Shown here one piece after another: positions 9,288 to 17,678 of a stretch of DNA of 64,000 nucleotides. How positions within the stretch are numbered: position 1 is the stretch's first letter; every line of letters begins with the position of its first letter. Position numbers and translations under genes: made by a program. The DNA is from Allobosea sp. UNC402CLCol (lineage in GTDB: Bacteria; Pseudomonadota; Alphaproteobacteria; Rhizobiales; Beijerinckiaceae): positions 186,001 through 250,000 of the forward strand of contig NZ_JQJJ01000008.1 in NCBI RefSeq assembly GCF_000745475.1, given 5' to 3'. The notes under the pieces are model-generated. The model saw only the letters and a list, made by a program, of their open reading frames with translations. It ran no database searches and had not been told where the DNA came from.

Positions 9288-9358
9288 ATGAGCTTGCCGT
9301 CGCGCCCGCCGATCCTGGCCGTGACGTGAGCCTCACGAAGACAAGATCTCATTCTCCC

Positions 9359-10186
9359 ATGACCGGTTCCGGCACCGACCGCACCCGCCCCGCCCACCAG
9401 GCGCCCGCCCCCGTCGTCATTCTGGTCGAGCCGCAGCTCGCCGAGAATATCGGCATGTGCGCGCGGGCCATGGCGAATTTCGGTCTCTCCGAAATGCGCC
9501 TTGTCGCGCCGCGCGACGGCTGGCCGACCGGCGGCGGGCTGAAGAAGGGCGCGACCGCCGCCGCCTCCGGCGCCACCCATATCCTCGAGAACGCCCGCCT
9601 CTATGCAAGCGCGGCGGAAGCGGTCGCCGATCTCAACCATGTGCTCGCCACCACCGCCCGCGAGCGCGGCCAGATGAAGCGCGTGCTGACCCCCGCCGAG
9701 GCGATGCCGGAGATCGCCGGGCGTGTCGGCGGCGGCGAGCGCGTCGGCATCCTGTTCGGGCGCGAGCGTATCGGCCTGACCAATGAGGAGATCAGCTTCG
9801 CCGACGCGATCCTGACCTTCCCGGTCAATCCGGCCTTCGCCTCGCTCAACCTCGCCCAGGCCGTGCTGCTCACCGGCTATGAATGGTTCAAGACCACCGG
9901 CGGCGAACCGCCCTTCCGCGAGAACAACCCCTCCCCGCCCGCCAAGCGGGAGACGATCCTCTCGATGTTCGACTATCTCGAAGGCGAACTCGACATCAGC
10001 GGTTTCTTTCCGCCCGGCAAGAAGCCGGTCATGACCGCCAATCTGCGCGACATCCTCCACCGCCTCGACATGACCGAGCAGGAGGCGCGGACGCTGCGCG
10101 GCGTCTTCAAGTCGCTAGTCGAGGGGCCGAAGAAAGCGCGGTTGCTGGCCCGGCAGGCGAGCGAGCCGGAGCAGTCCGAAAGCTGA
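9359..10186 (+). CDS. trmJ: tRNA (cytidine/uridine-2'-O-)-methyltransferase TrmJ
   Basis: The 275-residue SPOUT-class methyltransferase transfers a methyl group from S-adenosylmethionine to the 2'-O of nucleotide 32 in tRNA. SpoU-family motif 1 is VEPQLAENIGMCARAMANFG, with the catalytic Arg in the NIG-xx-AR element. Motif 2 is GILFGRERIGLTNEE and motif 3 is FPVNPAFASLNLAQAV, forming the deep trefoil knot. The ATG chosen begins MTGSGTDRTR. An earlier start at 9260 would read through the upstream repeat and is unlikely. The C-terminal 80 residues form the TrmJ dimer extension. Confidence 0.92.
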   Translation: MTGSGTDRTRPAHQAPAPVVILVEPQLAENIGMCARAMANFGLSEMRLVAPRDGWPTGGGLKKGATAAASGATHILENARLYASAAEAVADLNHVLATTARERGQMKRVLTPAEAMPEIAGRVGGGERVGILFGRERIGLTNEEISFADAILTFPVNPAFASLNLAQAVLLTGYEWFKTTGGEPPFRENNPSPPAKRETILSMFDYLEGELDISGFFPPGKKPVMTANLRDILHRLDMTEQEARTLRGVFKSLVEGPKKARLLARQASEPEQSES

Positions 10187-10193
10187 CGAGCGC

Positions 10194-10292
10194 CGTCATG
10201 CTCGGGCTTGACCCGAGCATCTCCGAGCGGAAACGGCTCCTCTTTCGGGAAAAGATTCTCGGATCTGCGCTTCGCTCCGTCCGAGAATGACG
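10194..10292. repeat. REP-like intergenic repeat
   Basis: The repeat begins GCCGTCATGCTCGGGCTTG and ends CGTCCGAGAATGACGCC, with internal short inverted arms (AAGCGCAGATC-type sequences shared with the element at 3695). It sits in the convergent gap between trmJ and the TonB receptor gene. Confidence 0.6.
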
Positions 10293-10302
10293 CCTCCTGA
10301 AC

Positions 10303-10334
10303 GAAAAAGGCCGGCCCTGAAGGGCCGGCCTCTC
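10303..10334 (-). terminator. Terminator of the TonB receptor gene
   Basis: AGGCCGGCCC, a 5-base loop and GGGCCGGCCT form a strong hairpin. On the minus strand it is followed by a run of T (AAAAA on the plus strand). Confidence 0.8.
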
Positions 10335-10365
10335 CTGCTGGTCGGGGGGTCTCGAAACGTCCCGG

Positions 10366-12666
10366 TCAGAATTGATACTTCATCGTCGCCTTCACGGTGC
10401 GGCCCGGCTCGCTGTAGTAATCGCGCGCCTGGGGCCGCGAGAGCGGGACGTTGACCGCATCCCAGTACTTGCGATCGAAGATGTTGTAGACGCCGATCTG
10501 GAATTCAAGATCCGCGATCTCGGGCGCCGGGCGCCACCAGGCCGAGGCGTTGAACAGCGCATAGCCCGGTGCCTTGAAGCCGGTGGTCGGCGGCGTCGTC
10601 GCGGTCGTCGAGACGTCATCGCGCTTGCCCGCCATCTTGGCCGAGACCTCGGCGCCCCAGCGATCGGTGCCATAGGCGACGGCGACGATGCCCTGCACCG
10701 GCGGGATCGAGTTCAGGAAGCTGTCGTCGTCCTTGTTCTGGCCGCGGGTATAGGCGAAGGAGCCGCGCACCAGCCAGTTCGGCGCGAAGGCGTATTGCCC
10801 GTTGATCTCGACGCCCTGGATCTCGGCGCGGTTGATGTTCCGGTAGCCGGTGATGCCGCCCTGCTGATAGAGCCCACCGACGCCCGCCGCCTGAATCTGG
10901 TAGGTATCGATGAAGTTGCGGTAGTTGGTGTGGAAATAGGTGATCGAGCCGCCGAGCTGCTTGTCGCCGAAGCGCATGCCGACATCGATGCCGTTGCCGA
11001 TTTCAGGGCGCAGATTCGGGTTGCCGGTGCGCAGATAGGTGGCGGGCCCGCCGAAGCGGCCATAGAGCTCGTCCGCCGTCGGCGCACGGAAGGTCTTGGC
11101 CCATTGCGCGAAAACGGTGACGTCCTTCACCCAGGGCGCGTTCTTCAGGATGTCGTATTCGAGCCGGATGCGCGGCGACCAGCCGGAATCGCTGGAGGAC
11201 GGCGGCAGACTCGTCGGCCGCGAGCCGCCCGCAAAGTAGGCCGGGGTGTTCTGCGGCACTTCCTCATACCAGTCGAAGCGGACACCAGGCGTGATGCGCA
11301 GGCGGTTGTCGATGAGGCCGATCTCGTCATGCGCGTAGAGGCCGACGAGCTTTCCGTCGACCTTCGGCTGGTCGGCCTGATTGGTGTGGAGGTTGTTGCA
11401 GGTGGTCAGCGCCCCTGTGAAGACACCCGAGGCCGGCCTGGCCGGGCAGTTGTCGACGCCGGCCGAGTATTGCTCGAGCGAGGACATCCGCAATTCCGTG
11501 CCGAGCATCAGGCGATGCGACGCCATGCCGGTCTGGAAGTTCTTCAGCAGATAGCCGTTGAAGCCGTAGGAATTCTCTTCGTTCTGGTTGTTGCGGGCAT
11601 AGGGCCCGATGATGCTGGTGTAGCGCCAGGCGTTGGTGATGTCGTTGCGCTTCAGCCGCTGCCAGTAGAGCGTCGCATGCGCTTCGTCGATAAAGGCTCC
11701 CGGCAGCTTGTAGTCGTAGCTCAGCGAAACGCGGTTGCGCTCGACATCCTCGCCCGATTCATAGGAGCCGGGGCGGAAGTTGCCGGTAAGCGAAACGGTG
11801 TTGTTGCGAATCTGGGTACGGTCGGCGCGTTTGAAGAATTCGCCGGTGAGGCCGAAGCGGTGCTCGCCGACCTCCTGATAGATCTTGCCGAGGAAGCTGT
11901 ACTGGTTGAAGTCGCCCGGATTGGGCGCGGTGCGCGTCGCGCCGATCGTCTTGACGTTGCCCTTGTTGTCGATCTCGTGGCCGTCGCGGAAGCCGCCCTG
12001 CAGCAGGACGGAGGTGTTCCCTATCCGGGCCGCCGCCGCGGCGCTGCCGAACCAGGCCCGGTCGGTGCTGTCATAGCCGGTCTTGGCGAGCGCGCCATAG
12101 GAGCGGCCATTGCGCAGCAGATCCTCCGGGTCGAGCGTGCGCACCGCCAGCGCTCCACCGAGAGCACCGCTGCCGAGCGTGCTGGCGCCGCTGCCGCCGC
12201 GCAGCAGGTCCAGCGTCGAAAGCGAGTCGAAATCGAAGGCGTTCTGGGCGCCGCGATTGATGCGCGTGTCGATCAGGAAGGGCTGGCGGATGCCGTCGAT
12301 CGTCGTCAGCACGCGCGCCCCGTCGAGGCCGCGGATGTTGAGCGAGTTGTTCTGGCGGTTGAAGGTGATGCCGGCCTCGACGCGGTTCGCCAGGTCGGTG
12401 AGGTTCTGGACCTGCTCGCGATCGAGCTCCTGGCGCGTCACGCGGGTCGTCGTCGGCCCGTTGAGCAGCGCCCCGCCGGGCACGCCCTCGCCCTGCACAT
12501 TGATCTGGTCCAGCACCACGGGCGCATCGCCGGCATTCGGCTGCGTATTCGCGGCCGCCTGCTGCTGACGACGTTGTTGTTGCGCCTCTGCCGACGAGGC
12601 CGCCAGCGCCAGCACCAAGGTTCCAAGGGCCACGCCCCCGCGCAGCTTGCCGAAATACACGCCCAT
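10366..12666 (-). CDS. TonB-dependent receptor, heme/hemoglobin-receptor type
   Basis: The outer-membrane receptor has about 766 residues from the ATG at 12666, which has a purine-rich site; the upstream ATG at 12705 does not. A signal peptide (LALAASSAEA) precedes a Gln-rich linker and the TonB-box-like DAPVVLDQINV. The plug domain spans about 60-175 and includes NIRGLDGARVLTTIDGIRQ and LLRGGSGASTLGSGALGGAL. A 22-strand barrel follows, ending in the aromatic VKATMKYQF that BAM recognises. Plug sequences of this kind are typical of the hemoglobin/transferrin/lactoferrin receptor family. Its AT-rich upstream region suggests iron-responsive control; no exporter or heme gene adjoins. Confidence 0.88.
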   Translation of the reverse strand: MGVYFGKLRGGVALGTLVLALAASSAEAQQQRRQQQAAANTQPNAGDAPVVLDQINVQGEGVPGGALLNGPTTTRVTRQELDREQVQNLTDLANRVEAGITFNRQNNSLNIRGLDGARVLTTIDGIRQPFLIDTRINRGAQNAFDFDSLSTLDLLRGGSGASTLGSGALGGALAVRTLDPEDLLRNGRSYGALAKTGYDSTDRAWFGSAAAAARIGNTSVLLQGGFRDGHEIDNKGNVKTIGATRTAPNPGDFNQYSFLGKIYQEVGEHRFGLTGEFFKRADRTQIRNNTVSLTGNFRPGSYESGEDVERNRVSLSYDYKLPGAFIDEAHATLYWQRLKRNDITNAWRYTSIIGPYARNNQNEENSYGFNGYLLKNFQTGMASHRLMLGTELRMSSLEQYSAGVDNCPARPASGVFTGALTTCNNLHTNQADQPKVDGKLVGLYAHDEIGLIDNRLRITPGVRFDWYEEVPQNTPAYFAGGSRPTSLPPSSSDSGWSPRIRLEYDILKNAPWVKDVTVFAQWAKTFRAPTADELYGRFGGPATYLRTGNPNLRPEIGNGIDVGMRFGDKQLGGSITYFHTNYRNFIDTYQIQAAGVGGLYQQGGITGYRNINRAEIQGVEINGQYAFAPNWLVRGSFAYTRGQNKDDDSFLNSIPPVQGIVAVAYGTDRWGAEVSAKMAGKRDDVSTTATTPPTTGFKAPGYALFNASAWWRPAPEIADLEFQIGVYNIFDRKYWDAVNVPLSRPQARDYYSEPGRTVKATMKYQF

Positions 12667-12965
12667 CGCCCAGTCCCATCCTGCCTGGCCCGTCCCGGCC
12701 ATCATCGGCAGATTAAAATGAATATAAACAGCGCCTTACGAGAAGATAAGACTTCAATCCCGATATTGTTTGCAAAAGATTCTGTCAATTACTATGCACC
12801 GCAAAGCAAAACTATAGAATCGATCCAATAAATAACTATTCTAATGTAGAACTGCCGCGCGCCAGCGGCCGCGCCGAATTCGGCTCCCGATCTCGTGATC
12901 GCGCAGGAGCGGACTGTGACGCCGCGCGTCATTGCCTCCTGCGAAAAGCCGCGCATCTTCGTGTC
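12667..12965. promoter_or_regulatory. Divergent control region of TonB receptor and amine oxidase genes
   Basis: About 150 bases (12706-12850) are strikingly AT-rich compared with their surroundings, including AAATGAATATAAAC and CAATAAATAACTATTC. They sit directly upstream of the receptor and between two divergent genes. The AT content fits promoters plus a metalloregulator site (Irr, RirA or Fur are the alphaproteobacterial candidates), but I cannot point to an exact box. Confidence 0.4.
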
Positions 12966-14300
12966 ATGAACGCTCGCTACGCCACGCTCGATCGACGCAA
13001 GCTCTTGACGGGAGGCAGCGCCATGGCGGCGGCGTTCTCGATCGCCGGCGGCAGAGCCCGCGCGGCGGACACCGACGTCGTCGTGATCGGAGCCGGCGCG
13101 GCCGGCATCGCCGCTGCCCGGGCGGTGAAGGCGGCCGGGCGCAGCGTCACCGTGCTGGAGGCCCGCGGCCGGGTCGGCGGGCGCGCTTACACCGACGCCT
13201 CGCTCGGCCCCAGCTACGACGCCGGCGCGATGTTCATCCATTGGGCCGAGCGCAATCCCTGGGTCGGCCTCGCCCGTGAGCTCGGCGTCGAGACGGCCCC
13301 CGAGCCCATGGGCGGCGGCTTCCGGGTCTTCGCTGATGGCCGCCCCATGCCCGACGCCGACCGGCGGCGCCGGCGCGATGCCTTCAGGCAGATCGACCGC
13401 CGGCTGGAGACGGTCGATATCGGCTCCCGCGACCTCTCCATCGCCGAATTGCTCGGCGATCTCGGCCCCGACATGGCGCCGGTCGCCACCTCCGGCCTCC
13501 TGCTCTCGATTGGCGAGGAGTCCAGCCGCATCTCGGCCCGGGATTACCAGCGGCTCTGGTCCGGTGACGACCTCGTCGTGCCTTCCGGCTACGGCAATCT
13601 CGTCGCGCGTTCAGCCGCCGGTCTCGACATCCGCCTGAACGAACCGGTCGAGGCCATCGACTGGAGCGGAAGCGGCGTGACGGTCACCTCCCGCTCGGGC
13701 ACGCTAAAGGCCAGGATCTGCATCCTCACGGTGCCGGTCGGCGTGCTGAAGGCGGAGACGATCCGCTTCACCCCCGCCTTGCCGGCTGCGACGCGCGATG
13801 CGCTGGCCGGCCTCCATATGGGCGCCCTGACCAAGATCGCCCTCAAGGTCGAGGGAGACCGCTTCGGCATCACGCCGGGCGCGAGCTTCCTCGAATCCGG
13901 CAAGCCCGAGGGGATGATCAATTTCGACATGTATCCGGATGGCAAGGATCTCGTCATCGGCTATTGCGGCGGCGATTTCGCGCGCCAGCTCTCGCAGGCC
14001 GGGCCTGACGAGGCCAAGGCCCATGCCACGGAGCTGCTGGCGACGATGATCGGGTCCGAGTTCCGCAAGACCGTGAAGGCCGTCTCCTTCCCCGCCTGGT
14101 GGACCGATCCCTTCGCACGCGGCGCCTACTCCGTCTGCGACCCCGGCCACGACGCGGCGCGCGACGCCCTCGCCCAGCCGATCGGCGGACGCCTCCTCAT
14201 CGCCGGCGAGGCCACGGCCGGCGGCGGCGCCATGACGGTCGGCGGCGCGACGCTGGCAGGACGCGCGGCGGCCACGACGCTGGCTCGGCTGAAGGTCTGA
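12966..14300 (+). CDS. Tat-exported flavin monoamine oxidase
   Basis: The 444-residue protein starts with a twin-arginine-type leader (DRRKLLTGG followed by a hydrophobic stretch and an ARA cleavage region), so it is likely exported folded with FAD. The FAD motif GAGAAGIAAARAVKAAG is at about 39-55, followed by LEARGRVGGRAY, the conserved amine-oxidase RxGGR block. C-terminal GGRLLIAGEAT and GGAMTVGGATLAG form the second flavin-binding block. Family members oxidise amines to aldehydes with H2O2 release. It is transcribed divergently from the TonB receptor. The Trp/Tyr aromatic cage cannot be assigned from sequence alone. Confidence 0.85.
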   Translation: MNARYATLDRRKLLTGGSAMAAAFSIAGGRARAADTDVVVIGAGAAGIAAARAVKAAGRSVTVLEARGRVGGRAYTDASLGPSYDAGAMFIHWAERNPWVGLARELGVETAPEPMGGGFRVFADGRPMPDADRRRRRDAFRQIDRRLETVDIGSRDLSIAELLGDLGPDMAPVATSGLLLSIGEESSRISARDYQRLWSGDDLVVPSGYGNLVARSAAGLDIRLNEPVEAIDWSGSGVTVTSRSGTLKARICILTVPVGVLKAETIRFTPALPAATRDALAGLHMGALTKIALKVEGDRFGITPGASFLESGKPEGMINFDMYPDGKDLVIGYCGGDFARQLSQAGPDEAKAHATELLATMIGSEFRKTVKAVSFPAWWTDPFARGAYSVCDPGHDAARDALAQPIGGRLLIAGEATAGGGAMTVGGATLAGRAAATTLARLKV

Positions 14301-14325
14301 AAGCTGCTCTTTCAAGGACAATGCG

Positions 14326-14421
14326 GTCATTCCGGCCGAAGCGAAGCGGAGAGCCGGGATCCATGCCTGAACCTTCCTCGGAAGCGCTCTGGCATGGATC
14401 CCGGGTCAAGCCCGGATGACG
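14326..14421. repeat. REP-like intergenic repeat
   Basis: The gap between the convergent amine-oxidase and MarR-GNAT genes holds GGTCATTCCGGCC at the left and CCCGGATGACGG at the right. Near-perfect GGGATCCATGCC and GGCATGGATCCC arms flank its centre. It could end transcription from both sides. Confidence 0.7.
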
Positions 14422-14450
14422 GCGTGGTTCTGTCCAAAATCAGGACGATC

Positions 14451-15377
14451 TTAAAGGGCCAGTTCCCAGTTCTGCCCCACCAGATCCTGTCCGAAGGAAT
14501 GGTGCCGCTCCTCTGCGACCAGCTTGAAGCCTTCGGCAATATAAATGGCCCGCGCCGCATGCAGGATATCGTTCGTCCACAGCACCATGCGCCGGTATCC
14601 CGCCGCGCGGGCGAAGCCGATCGCCTCCCGCACCAGCGCCTTGCCGAGGCCCAGCCCCTGCGCGCGCTTCTCCACCAGCACGAGCCTCAGCTTGGCGGTC
14701 GCCGCATCCTCCGCGACCACGAAGCTCGAGCCGACCGGCTCGCCATCAAGCTCGGCGATGAAGCAGCGCTCGCGTCCCGGCTTGAACTCGCGCAGGAATT
14801 GCGCTGCGATCTCGGCGACCAGCGCCTCGAAACTCAGGTCCCAGCCGTACTCCTCGGCATAGAGCCGGCCATGGGCGGAAACCACCCAGCCGATATCCCC
14901 GGCGCGATGTTCGCGGATCACAGGTCGCGACCTGGTTGCCCTCTCGCCGGACAGAAGCGCCTGCGTATCAGCGAGCGCGCTGACGAGCCTGCCGCATTCC
15001 GTTGGCGAGAGCCGCGCCAGGATCGCCTCGGCCTGCGCTTGCGACGCTTCGTCGAGGGGCCGAAAGGCGGCCTGCCCGGCCCGCGTGAGCCGCAGGCGAA
15101 AGGCGCGCCCGTCGGCGTCCGAGCGCTGTCGGTCGAGCCAGCCCTGCGCCTCGAAGCGCTTCAGGATGCGCGAGAGATAGGCGGGATCGAGATCGAGGTC
15201 GCGCCCCAGCTCGACCGCGAGGCAGCCATCCCGCTGCGCCAATTCATAGAGCACCCGCGCCTCGGTCAGCGCGAAGCCCGAGTCATGCAGATTGCCGCCC
15301 AGCGCGCCGATCCAGCGCGTATGAAACCGGCCGAACCGGCGAATGGCTGCGACAGCCGCTGCTTCGCTTGCGGTCAT
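14451..15377 (-). CDS. MarR-type regulator fused to a GNAT acetyltransferase
   Basis: The 308-residue protein joins two domains. Residues 1-145 form a MarR winged helix, with the recognition helix in LDLDPAYLSRILKRFEAQGWL and the wing in RQRSDADGRAFRLRLT. Residues 155-308 form a GNAT domain with motif A near VEKRAQGLGLGKALVREAI, which binds acetyl-CoA, and the C-terminal AIYIAEGFKLV. Such fusions are common in alphaproteobacteria and may couple a metabolite or acetylation event to transcription. The palindrome just upstream of its start suggests autoregulation, possibly with effects on the divergent murI. Acetylation target unknown. Confidence 0.88.
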   Translation of the reverse strand: MTASEAAAVAAIRRFGRFHTRWIGALGGNLHDSGFALTEARVLYELAQRDGCLAVELGRDLDLDPAYLSRILKRFEAQGWLDRQRSDADGRAFRLRLTRAGQAAFRPLDEASQAQAEAILARLSPTECGRLVSALADTQALLSGERATRSRPVIREHRAGDIGWVVSAHGRLYAEEYGWDLSFEALVAEIAAQFLREFKPGRERCFIAELDGEPVGSSFVVAEDAATAKLRLVLVEKRAQGLGLGKALVREAIGFARAAGYRRMVLWTNDILHAARAIYIAEGFKLVAEERHHSFGQDLVGQNWELAL

Positions 15378-15404
15378 GGCATCCTCCCGCCGCGAGCGAA
15401 GGTC

Positions 15405-15431
15405 AATTTAGTGGACAAAGTCAACTAAATT
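15405..15431. promoter_or_regulatory. Palindromic operator upstream of the MarR-GNAT gene
   Basis: AATTTAGTGGAC, a 3-base centre and GTCAACTAAATT form 12-base arms with one mismatch, 27 bases before the MarR-GNAT start. The AT-rich arms and spacing suit a MarR-dimer site. Regulation is inferred, not shown. Confidence 0.6.
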
Positions 15432-15513
15432 TGAAACAGCCGCTTCAGGCGGCATTGACTGTCGCTTAACGGCTCTCTGGCGGAATCGGGCTTTGACGTT
15501 TCGCGGCGTAGTC

Positions 15514-16380
15514 ATGCAGGTCGATCTTCTCGCCGGAACGGGTTATCGCCCGCTTGTGGCCCCCCGCCCCCAACCCACCATCCTCGTCTTCGATTCCGGG
15601 CTCGGCGGCCTGACCGTGCTCGGACGCGCCACGCATGCCTGCCCGGCTGCGCATATCGTCTACGCCGCCGACGACGCCGGTTTCCCCTATGGCCGCCTGA
15701 GCGAGGAGGAGCTCGTCGCCCGCGTCCTCGCCGTCATGGAGCGCCTCGTCGCGCGCTTTCACCCCGATCTCGCGGTGATCGCCTGCAATACCGCCTCGAC
15801 GCTGGTGCTGCCGGCGCTCCGGGCCCGCTTCGCCATCCCCTTCGTCGGCACCGTCCCGGCAATCAAGCCGGCTGCGGCGGCGACCCGCAGCGGTCTGATC
15901 TCGGTGCTGGCGACGCCCGGCACCGTGGCGCGCGACTACACCCGCGAGCTGATCGAGACCTACGCCGCCGGGCACCATGTCACGCTCGTCGGCGCGACGC
16001 GGCTCGCCGGCCTCGCCGAGCAGGCGCTCAAGGGTGAGACCGTCGACGACGCGGTCCTGCGCGCCGAGATCGCCCCCTGCTTCCTCGAGACGGAAGGCCG
16101 CCGCACCGACATCGTCACACTCTCCTGCACGCATTATCCCTTGCTGCTCGAGCGGATGAAGCGGCTGGCGCCCTGGCCCGTCGAATGGATCGACCCGGCG
16201 CCGGCGATCGCGCGCCGTGTCGCCGACCTCCTGCCGGCAGCGAGAGACGGCAGCCCGGTCGGCCTCGACGCGACAGCCGTCTTCACCGACGGCTCCGGCC
16301 TGACGGGGCCGCTGCGCATCGCGCTGGCCGGCTATGGCCTCGCGCAGGTCGCCATCGAGCCGATGCCGCTGACGAACTGA
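15514..16380 (+). CDS. murI: Glutamate racemase
   Basis: MurI interconverts L- and D-glutamate for peptidoglycan synthesis. From the ATG at 15514 the protein has 288 residues; a TTG at 15493 could add seven. Catalytic and substrate motifs are intact: [10 protein letters not shown] with the first Asp-Ser, PYG and the first catalytic Cys in IACNTAST, and the second catalytic Cys in LSCTHYPLL. The extra N-terminal 20 residues before FDSG are somewhat long. It is divergent from the MarR-GNAT gene and is followed by a small secreted-protein gene. Confidence 0.95.
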   Translation: MQVDLLAGTGYRPLVAPRPQPTILVFDSGLGGLTVLGRATHACPAAHIVYAADDAGFPYGRLSEEELVARVLAVMERLVARFHPDLAVIACNTASTLVLPALRARFAIPFVGTVPAIKPAAAATRSGLISVLATPGTVARDYTRELIETYAAGHHVTLVGATRLAGLAEQALKGETVDDAVLRAEIAPCFLETEGRRTDIVTLSCTHYPLLLERMKRLAPWPVEWIDPAPAIARRVADLLPAARDGSPVGLDATAVFTDGSGLTGPLRIALAGYGLAQVAIEPMPLTN

Positions 16381-16442
16381 CGGAACTCCGCCGCACTCCG
16401 CGCGTTGCGACGGTGGCGACCCTCACCGAGGAACGAAAGCTC

Positions 16443-16688
16443 ATGAGAAAGTTGCTGTTGCTGCTGGCGCTCGCCATCGGTTTCGCCTTCGCCGGTTTCG
16501 GCGCCGGCTCCGAGGCGCAGGCGAAGCCCCATGGCTGGCACAGGGGCCACGGGCACCATGCCATCTATCGTCATGGCCCGCGCCGTCATTACGGCTGGCA
16601 TCGCGGCCATCATTACGGCTGGTACAAGCACCACCCGCGCCATCACCATTATCGTCATCACCACCGGCATCATCGCCACTGGCGCTGA
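16443..16688 (+). CDS. Histidine-rich small secreted protein
   Basis: The 81-residue product starts at an ATG preceded by a GAGGAA site. Residues 1-27 are a clear signal peptide ending GSEAQA. The mature part is almost entirely His, Arg, Gly, Tyr and Trp, with repeated HGWHRGHGHH and YGWHRGHHYGW units followed by a His/Arg tail. Such composition suggests binding of divalent metals or polyanions in the periplasm, but this is inference from composition only. A terminator follows before rpsD. Confidence 0.75.
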   Translation: MRKLLLLLALAIGFAFAGFGAGSEAQAKPHGWHRGHGHHAIYRHGPRRHYGWHRGHHYGWYKHHPRHHHYRHHHRHHRHWR

Positions 16689-16750
16689 TGCCCGTTTCCG
16701 GCCAGCCCGGAATTGACTCGAAGCCGGCTTTCCGTCATACGGCCCTTCGT

Positions 16751-16783
16751 CACGCGGCTCCTCACGGGGCCGCGTGGCTTTTT
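16751..16783 (+). terminator. Terminator between the His-rich gene and rpsD
   Basis: CACGCGGC and GCCGCGTG arms with a 10-base loop are followed by GCTTTTT on the plus strand. Confidence 0.7.
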
Positions 16784-16892
16784 CCGCACCCGTGATCCGC
16801 TTTCCTTCGGAAGCCGGATCTGTCGCCCCAGCCAATCGCAGGGGAGCAGGAGGGCGCGGTCCTCAACTCGCGAACCTGAGAGGACACGCGAC

Positions 16893-17510
16893 ATGTCGAA
16901 GCGCCATGAGGCCAAATATAAGATTGACCGCCGTCTCGGTCAGAACATCTGGGGCCGCCCGAAGTCCCCGGTCAACCGTCGTGAATACGGCCCCGGCCAG
17001 CACGGCCAGCGCCGCAAGGGCAAGCCGTCTGACTTCGGCACGCAGCTGCGCGCCAAGCAGAAGCTGAAGGGCTATTACGGCTCGATCTCCGAGAAGCAGT
17101 TCCGCCGCTATTACGCCGAGGCGATCCGCCTCAAGGGCGATTCGGGCGAGAACCTGATCGGCCTGCTCGAGCGCCGCCTCGACGCGGTGATCTACCGCGC
17201 CAAGTTCGTGCCGACCGTCTTCGCCGCCCGCCAGTTCGTCAACCACGGCCACATCACCGTGAACGGCAAGCGCGTCAACATCGCCTCCTATCAGGTGAAG
17301 CCGGGCGACGTGATCGCGGTCAAGGACTCGTCGAAGCAGCTGGCCATCGTCATCGAGTCCGCCGCCCTCGCCGAGCGCGACGTTCCCGACTACATCGACG
17401 CCGACCACACCAAGTTCACCGCCACCTACACCCGCACGCCCACGCTGACGGACGTGCCCTATGCGGTGCAGATGGAACCGAACCTCGTCATCGAGTTCTA
17501 CTCGCGGTAA
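16893..17510 (+). CDS. rpsD: 30S ribosomal protein S4; its 3' end is the integration site of the island
   Basis: S4 binds 16S rRNA directly and starts assembly of the 30S body. The 205-residue protein begins [14 protein letters not shown] at an ATG with a GAGAGGA site. Central [11 protein letters not shown] and the S4 domain ([26 protein letters not shown], about 110-150) are intact. The last residues IEFYSR are encoded within a 17-bp sequence repeated at 34975. The element therefore supplies the final CGG-TAA, whereas the displaced ancestral copy reads CGC-TGA. The protein sequence is unchanged, but the gene has lost its own downstream terminator. Confidence 0.98.
   Translation: MSKRHEAKYKIDRRLGQNIWGRPKSPVNRREYGPGQHGQRRKGKPSDFGTQLRAKQKLKGYYGSISEKQFRRYYAEAIRLKGDSGENLIGLLERRLDAVIYRAKFVPTVFAARQFVNHGHITVNGKRVNIASYQVKPGDVIAVKDSSKQLAIVIESAALAERDVPDYIDADHTKFTATYTRTPTLTDVPYAVQMEPNLVIEFYSR
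17490..17506 (+). repeat. attL core (17-bp direct repeat, left copy)
   Basis: ATCGAGTTCTACTCGCG, the last codons of rpsD, is identical to the copy at 34975-34991. Here it continues as GTAA, completing the rpsD reading frame with element DNA. Confidence 0.9.
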
Positions 17511-17578
17511 TACGTTCGGAACGGGGTCTAATTCCCGTTTATTTTCAACGATTTGGGGGACGGCGAGTTTTTGCCTTC

Positions 17579-17614
17579 CCCCACACGCCACCCCACACGT
17601 TTTCCCCTCCACGC
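17579..17614 (+). repeat. Left arm-type integrase site cluster
   Basis: CCCCACACG occurs at 17579 and 17591, with a degenerate CCCCTCCACGC at 17604. The same word occurs three times near the right end. Short direct repeats inside each att core are typical arm sites for the N-terminal domain of lambda-like tyrosine recombinases. Confidence 0.65.
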
Positions 17615-17678
17615 TTTTTGCGAGCGCATTCTCGGCCCGGCTGTTGAGCCTTCGCTCCGGCCCGCCTACGCTCCCAGC

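Noticed and set aside
10372..12831. 819-codon open frame antisense to the TonB receptor gene
   Set aside because: It is a GC-driven shadow: Arg/Asp/Val-rich without domains, while the minus-strand frame encodes a complete receptor.
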